NCBI GenBank assembly: GCA_037176725.1
Contig: JAZBRS010000026.1
Span: 104,949,501 to 105,013,500 of the forward strand
Reading direction: 5' to 3'
Length of the DNA: 64,000 bases
Source of the DNA: Posidonia oceanica
Lineage: Eukaryota; Streptophyta; Magnoliopsida; Alismatales; Posidoniaceae
Made by a program: the position numbers and the translations under genes. The first letter of the stretch is position 1; the number at the start of each line of letters is the position of its first letter. Below, in pieces: positions 10,517 through 22,500 of the stretch. Under the pieces are notes generated by a model, which did no database searches, was not told the DNA's origin, and worked only from the letters and a program-made list of their open reading frames with translations.

Positions 10517-11640
10517 CTACTGGTAGTACTTCTTGAGGAAGCATGAGTTGACTGATTCTGACTACTCAACCTGGTCCATGTCCTCAAGGACTACTGCGCT
10601 GCCGGAGAAGACCCGTTGGATAAGAAAGGGGCCATGCCAATTGGGTCGGAATTTGCCACGACCGTCGAGGAGATGGATGGCTCGAAGGACCAAATCCCCT
10701 AGATAGAAGCTTCTGGGCCAAATCTTCTTCTGGTATGCTCTGGCTGAATGCTTCTGATAACACTAAGCATGATGCATGGCCTGCAGCCTATACTCATCAA
10801 TCAGGTTCAACTGGATGCAGTAGTCTTCGACCCATTCTGCTTCTTCCAGTTCAGTTTCTCATAGGATCTGCAGTGAGGGAATCTCTACTTCAACAGGCAG
10901 TACTGCCTCCATGCCGAACACCAGCGAGTACGGGGTTGCTCGTGTCGAGGTCCAGACTGATGTCCAGTACGCCCAAAGTGCGTATGGAAGCTTGTCATGC
11001 CAGTCCTTGTGAGTCTCTGCCATCTTTTTCAAAATCTTGACAAGATTTTTGTTGGCGGACTCTACTACGTCGTTCATCTGTGGCCGATAAGGCAAGGATC
11101 GGTGATGTTTGATGTTGAAGCTCTGCAAGTAGTCTTCGATCTCCTGGCTATGAAGTTTGAGCCATTATCAGATATGAGCACGTGTGGGACCCCATACTAG
11201 GCTATAATGTTGTTTCTGATAAACTTCTTTGTAGTCGCGGCAGTGACTGTTTTGTAGGAGGCTGCTTCCACCCACTTAGAGAAATAGTCGATCTCTACCA
11301 GAATAAAGCGATGACCGTTGGAAGCTGCTGGATATATGCCGCCTATGACATCGATCCCCCAAGTGGAGAAAGGCCATGGCGAGGACATATTGTGCAATTG
11401 CTATAAGGGAGCATGAATAAAATTCCCATGAATCTGACAGCTGTGGCATCTGCGCATAAACTGGCAGCAGTCTACCTCCATGGTTGACCAGAAGTAGCCC
11501 TAAAGCATAATCTTCTTGGCCAGCAACACACCGTTCATGTGAGGGCCTCAGGTCCCTGCATGGACTTGGAGCTTCAGTGTCTCAGCCTCTTCCTTGCCTA
11601 CGCAGTGTAGGAGCATCTGGTTGTAAGATCTTCTGTATAG
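10517..11640 (-). pseudogene. int: Integrase domain of element B
   Basis: C-terminal part of pol, which would insert the cDNA into chromosomes. Reading from 11640: a zinc-binding region (VHAGT-GPHMNG for the two His, CCQFMRRCHSCQ for the two Cys); then the catalytic core with WGIDVIGGI (first Asp) and LVEIDYFSKWVEA; then NDVVESANKNL, carrying the catalytic Glu, and the GMEAVLPVEVEIPS motif common in plant Tat integrases. Pol ends at TAG 10519-10517 after FLKKYYQ, the same ending as the pol remnant of G at 59405. At least three in-frame stops (near 11550, 11500 and 11403) and one in DMDQVE* near 10570 inactivate it. Confidence 0.85.
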
Positions 11641-12246
11641 ATGTCCTGCTCCCATCACATATTTTGACACCAGATGCGCCAAAGTCTTTCTGTCTGCTGC
11701 TGAGGTGTAAGGGGGGAGGCTGCCAGATTCCAGGAAGACCTTGATGTCATGGTACCATGGTAGTTCCTCTATTGGGTCTGCTTCCTCGATGCTCATGCAG
11801 TGTGCGGGCTGTTCCACACGAGTGACTGATACGTCCACTGCACGATCCTCGGGTATAGAGAGCCAAGATGCTAAGGTTGCCAGAGCATCTGCATAGGCAT
11901 TCTTGGCTCTGCTCATGAAGGTGAAGCGGATGTCTCCAAAGTGTTCAATGAGCTTCAACAAGCATTCATGGTATGGCATCAGCTTGGGGTCCTTGGTCTT
12001 CCAATTGCCGTTGACCTGGGAGATGACCAGCATCGCATCTCCGTGTACATGCAGCTTGCACACATCATGCTCAAGTGCGACTTGCAGTCCTAGGATGCAG
12101 GCTTCATACTCTGCCTCATTGTTGGTGCAGGGGAAGGTCATCTTCCTGGAGAATGGGATCAGCTCTCCCTGGGGCGTTGCTAAGACAGCACCGATACCTC
12201 TGCCTCTTCTATTGACTGCGACATCGAAGTACATATGCCACTATAG
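11641..12246 (-). pseudogene. Archaeal-type RNase H (aRNH) of element B
   Basis: The second RNase H, the hallmark of the Tat lineage. Visible motifs: YFDVAVNRRGRGIGAV (first Asp), CTNNEAEYEACILGL (Glu), VHGDAMLVISQVNG (Asp) and AKNAYADALATLAS (Asp), so the four acidic catalytic positions are all present. The frame is open from 12234 to 11548 and runs on into the integrase zinc region. One stop separates it from RNase H at 12265 (EDSE*). Family knowledge: aRNH is thought to take over RNA degradation where the conventional RNase H has decayed. Confidence 0.88.
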
Positions 12247-12264
12247 TTCGTCTTCAGGATCCTT

Positions 12265-13060
12265 CTACTCTGAATCCTCCATGGCAAATAGAATGTCTTC
12301 AATAGGGAACTGCATCTGTAGAGGTTGATACTCAGGCAGGGGGAAATCGGCCAAATGATCTACCATGGCTTTCCCCTTCATTGATTTCTGCATGACGAAG
12401 GTGATGTCATACTGGGACAATAACACCTGCCACTTGACGCATCGACCTACCATGGCTGGCTTCTGAAAGAGGAACTTGATGGAGTCATGCCGACATAAGA
12501 GCTGGACCGGGTGCACCATCATGTAGTGCCTTAGCTTCTGCGGGGCCCAGACAAGAGATAGACAGGTTTTCTCTATAGTGCTATACCTGACTTCGCAATT
12601 AGTGAATTTCTTGCTCAGGTAATAGATGACACGCTCCTTTCTACCCGATTCATCATGTTGGCCCAAGACGGCGCCCATGGAATGCTGCATGCTAAAAAGG
12701 TAGAGAATCAGAGGTCTCCCTGGCGTGGGAGGGACCAGGACAAGAGGCTTGATCAGGAGCTGCTTGATCTTGTCAAATGCAGCTTGGCACTCCTTGCCCC
12801 AGTTGATCTGTGCATTTTTCCTTAGGAGCTTGAAGATCGGTTCGCAGATGGGTGTGAGCTGTGCGATGAACCGACTGATGTATTGCAAACGCCCCAGCAG
12901 GCCTCTGGCTTCATTCTCAGTCCTGGGGGGTGGCATGTCCACGATGGCTTTGGCCTTGGTTGGGTCCACTTCAATTCTCCTCTGGCTAACGATATAGCCC
13001 AACAGCTTGCCTGATGATACCCCGAATACACATTTGCCGGGGTTGAGGTGAAGCTTGTAC
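12265..13060 (-). pseudogene. pol: RT C-terminal part and conventional RNase H of element B
   Basis: Continues the RT interrupted at 13060 by copia H (KLHLNPGKCVFGVSSGKLLGYIVSQRRIEVD), through the connection (LLGRLQYISRFIAQLTPICEPIF) into RNase H (SMGAVLGQHDESGRKERVIYYLSKKFT, YSTIEKTCLSLVWA). In the first RNase H motif the usual catalytic Asp before SMGAVLG reads Gln (SMQHSMG); element E shows Gln at the same place. The frame is open from about 13060 to TAG at 12265. Confidence 0.88.
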
Positions 13061-14170
13061 TGTTAGGATTCTAAGCTTCACTAGAGGAGGGGTGAATAGT
13101 GATTTAATAGATAAGTGTGGATTTTAAATTCTCTTTAACTATTTTAAGCAAATTAGCAAGTAAATGAAATATGAAGATATGGATTTGAATGTTTAAACTA
13201 AAACATGCATAGAAGGAGATGAGAGGCAATGAAAATATACACAAGTAATTTTATAGTGGTTCAGCCTCCCTGGCCTAGTCCACTCCCCGAGAAATCCCCT
13301 CGAGAGTTACCTTAACTTTGATCTTGTTCCGGACCAAGATCTTGCCGTACACCTTGACGAGACCACGCCAAGCTCCTGCAAAAACCGCGGTAACCCTTCT
13401 TGCTCCCAGAGAAGAACTCACACAAGAAAACTGAAGATTACAACTCTATTGACTCTTTTCTATATCTCCCAAAACTCTTTTGGCAAGGTGGAAATAATGG
13501 GAATGTATCTCTCTTACTTTGGGAATCTTTCTAACAAAATAGGAGTGGAATGCTTGGAAAATAATGTGACTTGAAGCTCTATATGATGTGCGTTGTCTAT
13601 GTAAGGAATGAGGGTCCTATTTATAAGAAAACATGAGTAAAAGTTTGTCTCTAACGGCTCTTTCAACGTTCACAAACGGCTAGTAAAACGGTAGACCGAA
13701 GTTTTTCAGTATGCCATTTTAGCTCAGATTGTTATAGCAAATACGACCAATTCGGTAGACCGTAAAATTTCGGTATGCCGAAAATCTCTTATTCGGTAGA
13801 CCATAAAATTTCGGTATACCGTTTTGCATGAAAACTCTGTATACACAATTTTCATGATTTAGAAGCTTTTTGCAAATTTTCTCGAACCACTTGCGTCTAA
13901 CCTAAGTGCTCTTAACCTAAGGTACTCTAGGGTTAACTAGGTCACTCTTTCATGATTTTTGGGGATTTTACAAAAGACATATTACAACTCAAACATAGTA
14001 CAAAAGTTATATATTTAGAGTTGAATACAAGTCTTCATTGAAGTTCCATGAGCCATTTTGCCTTCTTCTTTTTTAAGGTCTATAAGAACGCTTTCTTAAC
14101 CTAATAAGAAGGGTTAGAACACAAATTATTTTGTTACCGTCAAAACTGAGATCAGGCAATTTTGCCAACA
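13061..14170 (-). repeat. 3' LTR of copia element H (1,110 bp)
   Basis: Plus-strand view: TGTTAGGATTC ... TTTTGCCAACA. A minus-strand TATA-like TTATAAATAGGACC occurs at about 13612-13625. The LTR contains imperfect repeats of the type CGGTAGACCG-AA-TTTCGGTATGCCG (13690-13825), rich in short inverted repeats. Confidence 0.93.
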
Positions 14171-14184
14171 ATCTCCCCCTTTTT
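14171..14184 (-). other. Polypurine tract of element H
   Basis: The minus strand reads AAAAAGGGGGAGAT immediately before the 3' LTR, the usual primer site for second-strand synthesis in copia elements. Confidence 0.85.
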
Positions 14185-15993
14185 GATGATGACAAAAACC
14201 ATAAATATATAAAGCTATAGAACCGACTCCCCCTTGGAATATGCATAAATATATGTCAATAAAATCTAAATGCACCCCCTATATCTTATAATAGCATGAT
14301 AAACTCAAAAACATAGCTTTGGAAAGCCTATCCTATTCTTCTCCCCCTTTTTGTCATAAGCAAAAAGAATAGAAGGCATAAATCTAAAGAAATATAAGCA
14401 ATAAAAGCAAGAGCATTATCAAAAGGTAAATGATTTTCAATAGACATTCAAACCAACTTTTATTAATAAGAATTAATAAAATCACAATTATTTTAAACAA
14501 AAATCAACTTATATAACACTTTCAAATGTAAAGTATTGTAAAAATCATCAAAATCATCCTCAAAGGTAACTTATATACAATAAGCATCCAAATCAAACAA
14601 ATATTCATAGTTATTCAGTAAGCTCCCCTTTCCTTCAAGCATAGATATTTATTTGCAAAAGTTTACCATTTGTTAAAAGATACCAATTGTTAAAAAAAAT
14701 ACCAATTTATAATGAGATGTCAATTTGTGAGAAAAAGTATCAAGTGAAAAAAAATATCAACTTTTGTAAGATTTTCAATAAGAAATCATCAAAATCATCA
14801 TCGAAAGGTAACTGATAAGCAATAAGCATCTAAAACAATTCTTTTGTTCAATAATAATCAATAAGATCAGAAATCATTTTTATTTAATCAACAATATGAT
14901 GAGTAAATAATATTCAATCACTTTCAACTTCATATGATAAATGATATGCATGAATTTCAATTTCATATGGTGAAGTCAATTGATACCAAATGTTAGATCT
15001 ACACCAATATGTTAGATCAATAGGCATCAAGATCAAAAGATATTTAGTGAGAATCATCAAAATCACCAATTGTAAGATAGTCAATGAATCATAGTAAGCT
15101 CCCCCTTACTCCAATCATGGGTAAAGAGAAAATTCAGATATTCAATAAGCTTGAAATTCATTAATTTTTATAAGAAATACCAATCAATTGTTAAAAGATA
15201 CTCAATATTGATACCAATTGTTGGAAAATATTCAATTAAAACTTATCATCAAATCAAATGCCAAAATCAATTAATATGATACCCAATGTTGAATCTATAT
15301 CAATTAATAGGTATTAAGATCAAAATATTATGATGTAAAAGATATTCAATATGTTCCCCCTATCAACAAGCATATGTAAAATAGTTCAATATCAAGTAGT
15401 GATAACATTAAGAATTAAAAACTCTTGTAAAAACTCTCATTTCCATTTCAACATGAGCAAAATGATATAACAAGATATTAACATCATCATGACAAAGAAT
15501 TACATTAATTCAATCATGATAATAAGATAAAACACTAGAACCCTTCGTAAGATGAGATATGTTAATTTAAACACAATCACATAAGATTAAATTCTGTATA
15601 TAATGATTCAAAATTTTTATCAAAGGCATAAAATATCAATAAACAATAAGATCCTAAACCATGAATATTTTTTCAAAAAAAAATTGGTCAAGAAATTCAA
15701 AAATTCAGATTTCCAGACAAATCGGCAAACCTGATGAAAACGGCACACCGAATCAGGAGATTTCGGTATTCCGGTCCAAAAATGGTATTCCGAACCAGTT
15801 TGAAAATTTAAAACAGCGATAAATTTTTAAGGAATAATACTAATTGTTTGTAATGTAAATTCATGATAAATTGAGTGAAATTCCATCCAAATAATTTCAT
15901 TAATCAATAAATTTAAAACATCTTTTTTTTAATGGGATTTCCAATATTTGTTAATGATTAATAGTTCCATGTACCTTCTCCTTCTTGGAGAAA
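14185..15993 (-). other. AT-rich non-coding interior of H
   Basis: About 1.8 kb with no open frame of note, where pol should be. It is made of degenerate direct repeats built from ATACCAATTGTTAAAAGATA, AATCATCAAAATCATC and TCCCCCTT words. It may be an expanded 3' untranslated region. 15765-15800 contains CGGTATTCCGG words like those in the LTR. Confidence 0.7.
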
Positions 15994-16433
15994 TCAAGTA
16001 CCAAGCAGAGATTTTGGTACGCACATAATTTTGGGTCCAAATGGATTAGTCTTATTATTTCTCATTTTAGAGATCCATTTATCTCTTTCTTCCTTCTTCA
16101 TAACAAATTCATAACTTTCATTATTTTTTGGTCTAATAAAACCATTTTCACATGGAATAGCATTTTCAAGAACATTTTCACTTCTATGCGTCCTTTCATC
16201 AAAAGTTTTCTTTCTATGAGTTAGCTTACTAACTTCATTAAGCAAATTTCACTTTTGAACTTTACTGATGCAAAGTCACTTTCCAAAACATCAATTCTAC
16301 TTTTCATGATATTCAATTCATTTTTCAAGTTATCATTCTCTATTTCAAATGCTTTATTTTTATTTTTCAACTCTTCATTTTCATTTGAATTCATTTCTTT
16401 TTCATGAGATACATCGACAAAGTTTTTGTTCAA
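15994..16433 (-). pseudogene. Gag C-terminal coiled-coil segment of H
   Basis: Two overlapping minus-strand frames. 16221-16433 is charged and heptad-like (NENEELKNKNKAFEIENDNLKNE is shown only in part: EELKNKNKAFEIENDNLKN). 15994-16245 ends in PFGPKIMCVPKSLLGT. This resembles the stretch between gag and protease of Sirevirus-type copia polyproteins, where a coiled coil and a WVPK-like motif precede the protease. The protease itself is absent. Confidence 0.5.
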
Positions 16434-16442
16434 ACTTTTGTA

Positions 16443-17292
16443 TTAACTATTCAAGGATTTATATTTTAAAAAAATATCATTAAATGTATCAAGTAAATTA
16501 TCCATAGAAAAATCTTCAATATTGTCTAAGAATAATACCTCATTAGATGTAGCCATAAAACTTAAGTGAGCAACCTCACCATCTTCTTCGGAGGAATCGC
16601 TATCGTCCCATGTAGCTTGGAGAGCTTTCTTTTTCTTGGTTTTTCTCTTGTTCTTCTTTTGAATTCTTTCTTTCTTTAAAAATGACTTGAACTTGTTAGT
16701 AATAAAAGCAAATTCATCCTCACTCAAATCATCTGACTCGTTTGAGACATTAAATGCAATACTATTCTTTTCTGGAACTTTTTCTATTTCTTTCTCAATC
16801 ATTTGTACTTCATAAGAAGTGAGATTTCCTATGAGCTCTTCTAGTGAATAATTTGAGAGGGCTTTTGCCTCTTCAATGGCAGTAGTTTTTTTCTCCCAAT
16901 CTGGAGTTAAAGACCAGAGAATTTTTCTAACTAACTCACCTTGGGAAAAACTTTTCCCAAGAGATTGCAATTTATTTGTAATCTTAGAAAATCTTGTAAA
17001 CATGTTACCAATGGATTCATTGGATTGTATTTTAAACATTTCATACTTATGAACAAGCATATTAATTTTTGTTTCTTTTACTTGACTTGTTCCCTCATGA
17101 GTAATTTCTAAAATATGCCATGCATCATGAGAAGTACAATAATTAGAAATTCTATTAAATTCATCTTGACTAATAGCATAAAACAATGTGTTCAATCCCT
17201 TAGCATCTAAAGTTGCTAATTTTATTTCATTTACATTCCATTTCTTATAATCCTTCTTACTAGGTGTATATCCATTTATAACGATATCCCAT
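16443..17292 (-). pseudogene. gag: Copia gag (UBN2-type) of H, main part
   Basis: Capsid precursor of the copia element. Motifs on the minus strand: WDIVINGYTPSKKDYKKWNV, LNTLFYAISQDEFNRIS, HDAWHILEITHEGTSQVKE, LVHKYEMFKIQSNESIGNMF, LQSLGKSFSQGELVRKILWS, then KKKALQATWDDSDSSEEDGE. This is the usual order of UBN2/DUF4219 gag proteins. The CCHC zinc knuckle expected before the KKKKALQATWDDS segment is not present, so it seems to have been lost. The frame is open from 17195 to 16443. The N-terminal end lies beyond solo LTR I at 22912-23043. Confidence 0.85.
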
Positions 17293-17629
17293 TGTAGTAA
17301 TCTCGGTGTTCAGATTGTCCATGTACACTGCCAAAGCTCGCGTGCACCGATCGGAATCAGGTTCACTATTAGCGGCTATGTCCGAGAAAGAAGACTTGAC
17401 TCAGAAACACTTAAAAAAGGGAAAAAGGAAAGAAAAGAAGAAGATAAGACAATTCAGAGTCGCCACCGTGTCTATTAAATTGGGAGATAAGGAAAATCGG
17501 GGAAATGCGTGAATAAACACGCAAATCCAAGCAAAAGATGCAATGCAAAGCAATGAAAGGGAAAAGAGATGCAAATGAATGCAAATGATATGACTCATGC
17601 CTAGGATAAGGGCAATATGGTCATTGCGG

Positions 17630-17722
17630 GCCAAAAGACTAGGCAAGGACTCCTGTTACGTGCGGGAAAGGTGTTAGGCATCCTCGACACGCCCAAGAAT
17701 CAGTCTTTCTAGGCTTACGCTC
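17630..17722 (-). promoter_or_regulatory. Conserved LTR block, copy in I
   Basis: AAGGACTCCTGTTACGTGCG, then GGTGTTAGGCATCCTCGACA and CAGTCTTTCTAGG. Sits about 340-430 bp from the LTR 3' end. Confidence 0.7.
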
Positions 17723-17984
17723 GCATACACAGGGAAATGCAGACTTTGAATGCCTAAGTGCCATGAATGCCTAATTAGATGCTCATAGGTGTGCTCTAAG
17801 TGATGAAATACAATGCAAGGAATTAAACGTGCAATCTAAGCGCTCAGCAATGCTGTCTGTGTTCCGAACCGGGCGAACCCTAGTTCGTGAGAACTCCAGT
17901 CAGTAAGCATCACTACCCTATATGCAAATGCAGGCAATAAAATAAAATATCGATAAAACCAGGCAATGTAAGAGAAAACAGCGT

Positions 17985-18145
17985 TAAACACGCAAAACGG
18001 TGCAATAAGCAAAGCAAGCACACAAAACGGTACGAGAAACAAAGCATGCACGCAAAACAGTGCAAGAAACAAAGTAAACACGCAAAACGGTGCAAGAAAC
18101 AAAACAAGCATGCAAAACGGTGTAAGAAACAAAGCATCGATAAAG
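17985..18145. repeat. 30-bp minisatellite, about 5 copies (LTR I)
   Basis: CGCAAAACGGTGCAAGAAAC followed by AAAGCAAGCA, repeated exactly every 30 bp from 17991, 18021, 18051, 18081 and 18111. It is the simple form of the array expanded into 90-bp units in LTR G. Because 30 is a multiple of three and the unit lacks stops, long frames appear on both strands (for example minus 17913-18476). Confidence 0.88.
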
Positions 18146-18287
18146 CCATGCAGATGCAAAAACATGCAAAGGAAAGAGCAAGTGAAGCAAGGAGAGGCAA
18201 ACGGTGTAAGTGTGAGAACAAACACTGTTTAAGGACCACGCAATGTAGGTGTAAAGACCTACAAAGGGGAAAGAAAGCAAGTGGAGG

Positions 18288-18450
18288 GATCACCACTATT
18301 CTGTGACTGTTTCCCACCAAAGTGTCCCACGATGTGTCTCGCACGCTGCCAAAAGCTCGCGGTGCGATCGGATCGTGGAAAATGGGGAAGATGATCGCAA
18401 TTAGTAGTGAATTCAAGGGAAACTCAACCCAAAACACTGAGAGTACGCGA
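18288..18450 (-). repeat. Fragment resembling PBS-proximal end of A/B-type LTR inside LTR I
   Basis: GGGATCACCACTATTCTGTG and the following 140 bp align by eye with the PBS/LTR junction and LTR 3' end of elements A (6630-6790) and B (31255-31400): CTCGCACGCTGCCAAAAGCT, GATCGTG, GTAGTGAATTCAAGG, AACTCAACCC. LTR G lacks it at the matching place, so it is an insertion or conversion in I. Confidence 0.6.
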
Positions 18451-18839
18451 AAAGGGGAGATAGAGTTGATAAGCAAAAAGAGGAAGTCCTAATTTACATG
18501 CTCAGAAAGCGGGAAGCAAAAACAATGCATGCAATGCTGATGATGTGCAAAAATGCTGTGCAAGAATTCAGAAGGACTTACCTTGGAGATCAGAAGCCTG
18601 ATCTGAGAAATGCTTGGTCTGCATTGAAGTGCGCTCCACCGAGAAGGTCCAGGTAACTTGGTTGTGAAGATCCCGCGGTCTGATCAGAAGATATGCAGGC
18701 TTCAAGGCAGAAGGGCCAAGAACAAGGGAAAAGAATTGATCTAAGTGTAAAAGAGGTCCTAGGGGTGTGCAAAACAAGTCCTCCCACATGCATGAGAGCT
18801 AGGAGTACTTAAGTGTGTGCAAAGAAGCTAAATGCAGTG

Positions 18840-19870
18840 ATGCATGGGTGCAATGCATGCAAAAATGCAAGAAAAGACCTAGATGCAATGTTTTAGAAAA
18901 GTTAAGGACCTAAATGCAAGTTTTTGAAGAAGTTAGGGACATGTATGCAAAGATTTTGAAAACTTAGGGGTCTAAATGCAAAGTTTTTGAAAAGTTGAGG
19001 GTCTGGATGCAATTAAAATAAAATGCAGGGTCTGAAATACAATTTAATAAGGTAAAACATGCATTTAAATGATTTTCATAAACATGCAGAGGACTAATAT
19101 GCAATTTTGAAACATGCAGAGGCTAAAATGCAATTTTATAAGGAAAACATGTAAATAAATGATGCTGTGAACATGCTAAGGACCGATGTGCAATTTTGAA
19201 ACATACAGGGGGTAAGATGCAATTTTATAAGGAAAAATATGCAAATGAAATGATCTGTGCATGCAAATGATGGACTAAAATGCAAAAATGAAGAAAGATG
19301 GGATAAAAGTGCAATGCAGTAAGGAAAAGATAGAAATTAAATGAGTTAATGAACTGGACAGAGGACTAAATAGCAAATAAAATAAAGAGCAGGACTAAAA
19401 AGCAATTTAATAAGGTAAAAACAGATGATTAAATGAGTTTTGATAGCCACAGGACTAAAATGCAAAAATAAAAAGCTACTGGACTAGAAAATAAAGAACA
19501 AAAACTACATTTGAACTACAGCAGGACCATAATGTAAATAAAATAAATAACAGGACTGGAAATTAAAAGGCAGAAACATGTTTTGAACTAGAACTGGACT
19601 AAAATGTAAATAAAATAAATAACTGGGCTGGAATTAGAGAAAAGTAAAAAAGTTGTAACTGCAGAGGACTAAAGAGTAAATAAAAAAACATGCTGGGCTG
19701 GAAATAAAATAAACTTAAAGATTTTACATAGCAAGAGGATTAACATGCAAATTAGCAAGACTACAGGTTTTTTATGCAATTTCATATAGTTTTATTTCAG
19801 ATTTAAATGATTCTTAAACGATGACAGGACTGGAAAGCAAATAAATAAAAACGCAAGGCAAATATGTAAT
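18840..19870. repeat. Degenerate repeats of GGACTAAAATGCAATTTTATAAGG type (LTR I)
   Basis: Roughly fifteen diverged copies spaced 50-80 bp apart, such as GACTAAAATGCAAAAATGAAG and GGTCTGAAATACAATTTAAT. The equivalent part of LTR G is 49950-50790. Non-coding and A-rich. Confidence 0.65.
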
Positions 19871-19989
19871 TTATGGCAAAATATGCATGCTAAGCAAAAA
19901 TAAAGGCACAGTAAAACCAAGGAAAACCAGGCACTGTAGCAAAATGCTAACAATGCCGGAAAAGGGGAAGAAAGGACTGCTGGTGCGGC

Positions 19990-22500
19990 GTAGAGGTGGT
20001 GGCTGGCTGCTCCGGAGCTGCACGGAGGTCGAAGCAGCGTCGGCGGGCCTTGACGCGGCCTGAAGCTAGCCGGAGAAGACGGCGGAGGTCTGCAGGACAG
20101 AAGGAAGCAGACCGGACGAAAACGGCGTCGTTGGAGGATTTGGAGGGTAGGGCTGCGCTCCTGGAAGCTTCGCGGAGCTCAGGCGATCATCGGCGAGGCG
20201 TTCTGCGGCTGGAGCGGCGATTTGGATGCTGAGCTCGCCGGAGAAGATGGGTCAGCGACGGCGCTGACCCCGGGCAAAGGGAAGCAGAAACCTAATCTAA
20301 GGGGCTGGGAAGGATGCAAGGGAGAAAACTAGATTAATGGGAGGGAGAGGTACCTGATTTGGCGTCCAGAGTGCTCCCCCGACGTAGGCATCTTCTGTAG
20401 AAGTCGGCGAGGGTCGTCCGACTGTTGGAGGCGTCTTCGGCGGCAGGCGAGCGTCTGGAACTTCTCCACGCGGTCCTCCGGAGCTCGCTGGATGCTCGGA
20501 CAGAAGCCCTACAGACCGGCAGAAGGGATCAGCTTTTTGGGTGCAGCAGAGGTTGCCGGAGGTGGGGAGAGGTGTTTGCTGCTCTCTGGGTTAAATGGAG
20601 ACTGCTGGTGGATTTCTGGAGGTTAGGTGATGGTGTGGAAGGGTTTAGGTTAGGTCGTGGAGGCCTGCGGATGGAGTTTGCAGGTGGGGTGATTTCGGGC
20701 AGAAAACTGGGACGACTGTTTGTAGTGGAGGGTTTGAACTGTGATGAGGATGAAGGCTGAGGCTTGGGTGGGTTGGAGAGCTGATGTTTCAGAGAGTAGC
20801 TGGGAGGATTTTGGGGAGATTTGGTGGTCTGTGGTGCGGGAATTCTGGATGGAGGTGGAGTTGGGTTGCTGTGGTGGTTCCAGGTGGATGAGGGGTGATT
20901 TTGGGTTGAATTGGTCGTGGAATGGAGGGGGGTGTATTGCTGGATGTTGGTTGAGATTGGGGAAGGAAAATGGAGGGGATTTGCTGGCTGTGAAGGCTTG
21001 GATTTCAAAGAGAAGAGGAGGAGGAAATTGCTGGTTTTTCTGCTAAGGAATAGGAGGAGAATTGGCTGGGATTCTCACGCTCTCATGTGTTCTCTTAGTG
21101 GGGCCAAAAGGTGGTGAAGGAGAGGCAAGGGTTCCGGTTTTATCAGGAGCTGAAAGGAGCTGGCGCGGGCTGTGGATTTTGAAATCCACCGATGCCGAAC
21201 ACTGCAGCTGAAATGAGGGATGCCGGCGAGACGACAGGTAGTAAATGCCCACCGGAAAAGGCACTGAGAGAAGAGAGAGGAGAGGCGAGCTGTAGGTGGA
21301 TTGGATGGCGAGGGAAGATTGAATTCAAAAGGGAGGAGGGAGTCCTATTGCAGGCTGCGGGAAGAAAGAAGAAAACTGAAGAAGAAGGAAGAGGAAGAAG
21401 GAGGGAAGGGTGGAGAAGGAGGAGTGCTGGCAGTAGGCCGGGCCTCACGCGCGGTAAAAGAAAAAAGAAAGAAAAAAAGAAAAGAAGGAAGGAGGGAGAA
21501 GGCCATGGGCCGGACCAAAAGAGAGAAGAAAATTAAAAAGGAAAGAGGAAGAAAGGAAGAAAAAGAAAGGAAGAAGAGGAAGGAGAAAATTAAAATAAAA
21601 TAGAAAAGATTTGAAAATACTTTTAAAGTAGTTGTTTTTAAGTTAGGATTTTTAATTAGGTTTTTAAAAGATTTTTTTTAATTAGTTAATTAGGGTTAGA
21701 AGGAGTTTTAGTCTTTGATTTAAGTTTTTAGGATTTTCTTTAAGTTTTCTTTAAATTGTTTTTTTTAATTTTGTTTTAAATGTTTGTTAAGTTCTTTTAA
21801 TTATTTTTTAGTTAAGTTTTTCTTGTTAAGTTTTTTCCTTTTTCTTTTTAATTAAGTCTTTTAAACTTGTTTTAGGTTTTAATTGTTTCCTTAGGTTTCT
21901 TAAGTGTTTTTTAATTACTTGTCTTAGTGTTTTTAATTGTTTCTTTTTTTTTCTAGGTTTTGCTTTTGATTATTTTTAATAGGGTTCTTGCTTTTTGTTT
22001 GTTTTGATTATATTTTGGTTTTGTTTGTTTTTAATAGCATTTTCTTTTGTTTGTTTTGTATTCTTTAGATTGCATTCTTAGTTTCTTGTTTTAGTTGGAT
22101 TTAGTTGGGCTTTTGTTTTTAACTGTTTGTTTAAGTTTTTAATTATTTCTTTTTAGGATTTTGATTTGTTTCTCTTTTGTTTTCATTTTTTTAATTAGAG
22201 TTTTAAAGGTTTTTAAAGGCTTAGTGGAAGAAAGGAAAAGAAAAGGAAAAGGAAGAAGAAAAGGAAGAAATGGAGAAAGAAAGAAGAAAGAGAGGAGAGG
22301 GAGGAAAATAAATATTAGAAAATCAAGAGATAAGCTAAAAATAAAATAAAAATACAAATAAAATACAGAAAAGAGGGATTCACAAGGTGGGCCCACTGCC
22401 AAGCAAGAAAAAGAGAGAGAAAGGAGTGAAAAGAAGGAGAATAAGAGAGAGGATAGAGAGGAGAGAGAAAAGAATAATTTAGGAGAGAGAAAAGGATAAT
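19990..22500. other. GC-rich, purine-rich and T-rich segments of LTR I
   Basis: No gene. 19990-21200 is GC-rich with chance open frames. 21340-21600 is an almost pure purine (GA) run, 21610-22190 is T-rich, and 22205-22500 is again purine-rich. The same succession appears in LTR G (50800-52250, 52260-52440, 52450-53220, 53220-53510), showing these are stable parts of the family rather than independent genes. Confidence 0.7.
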
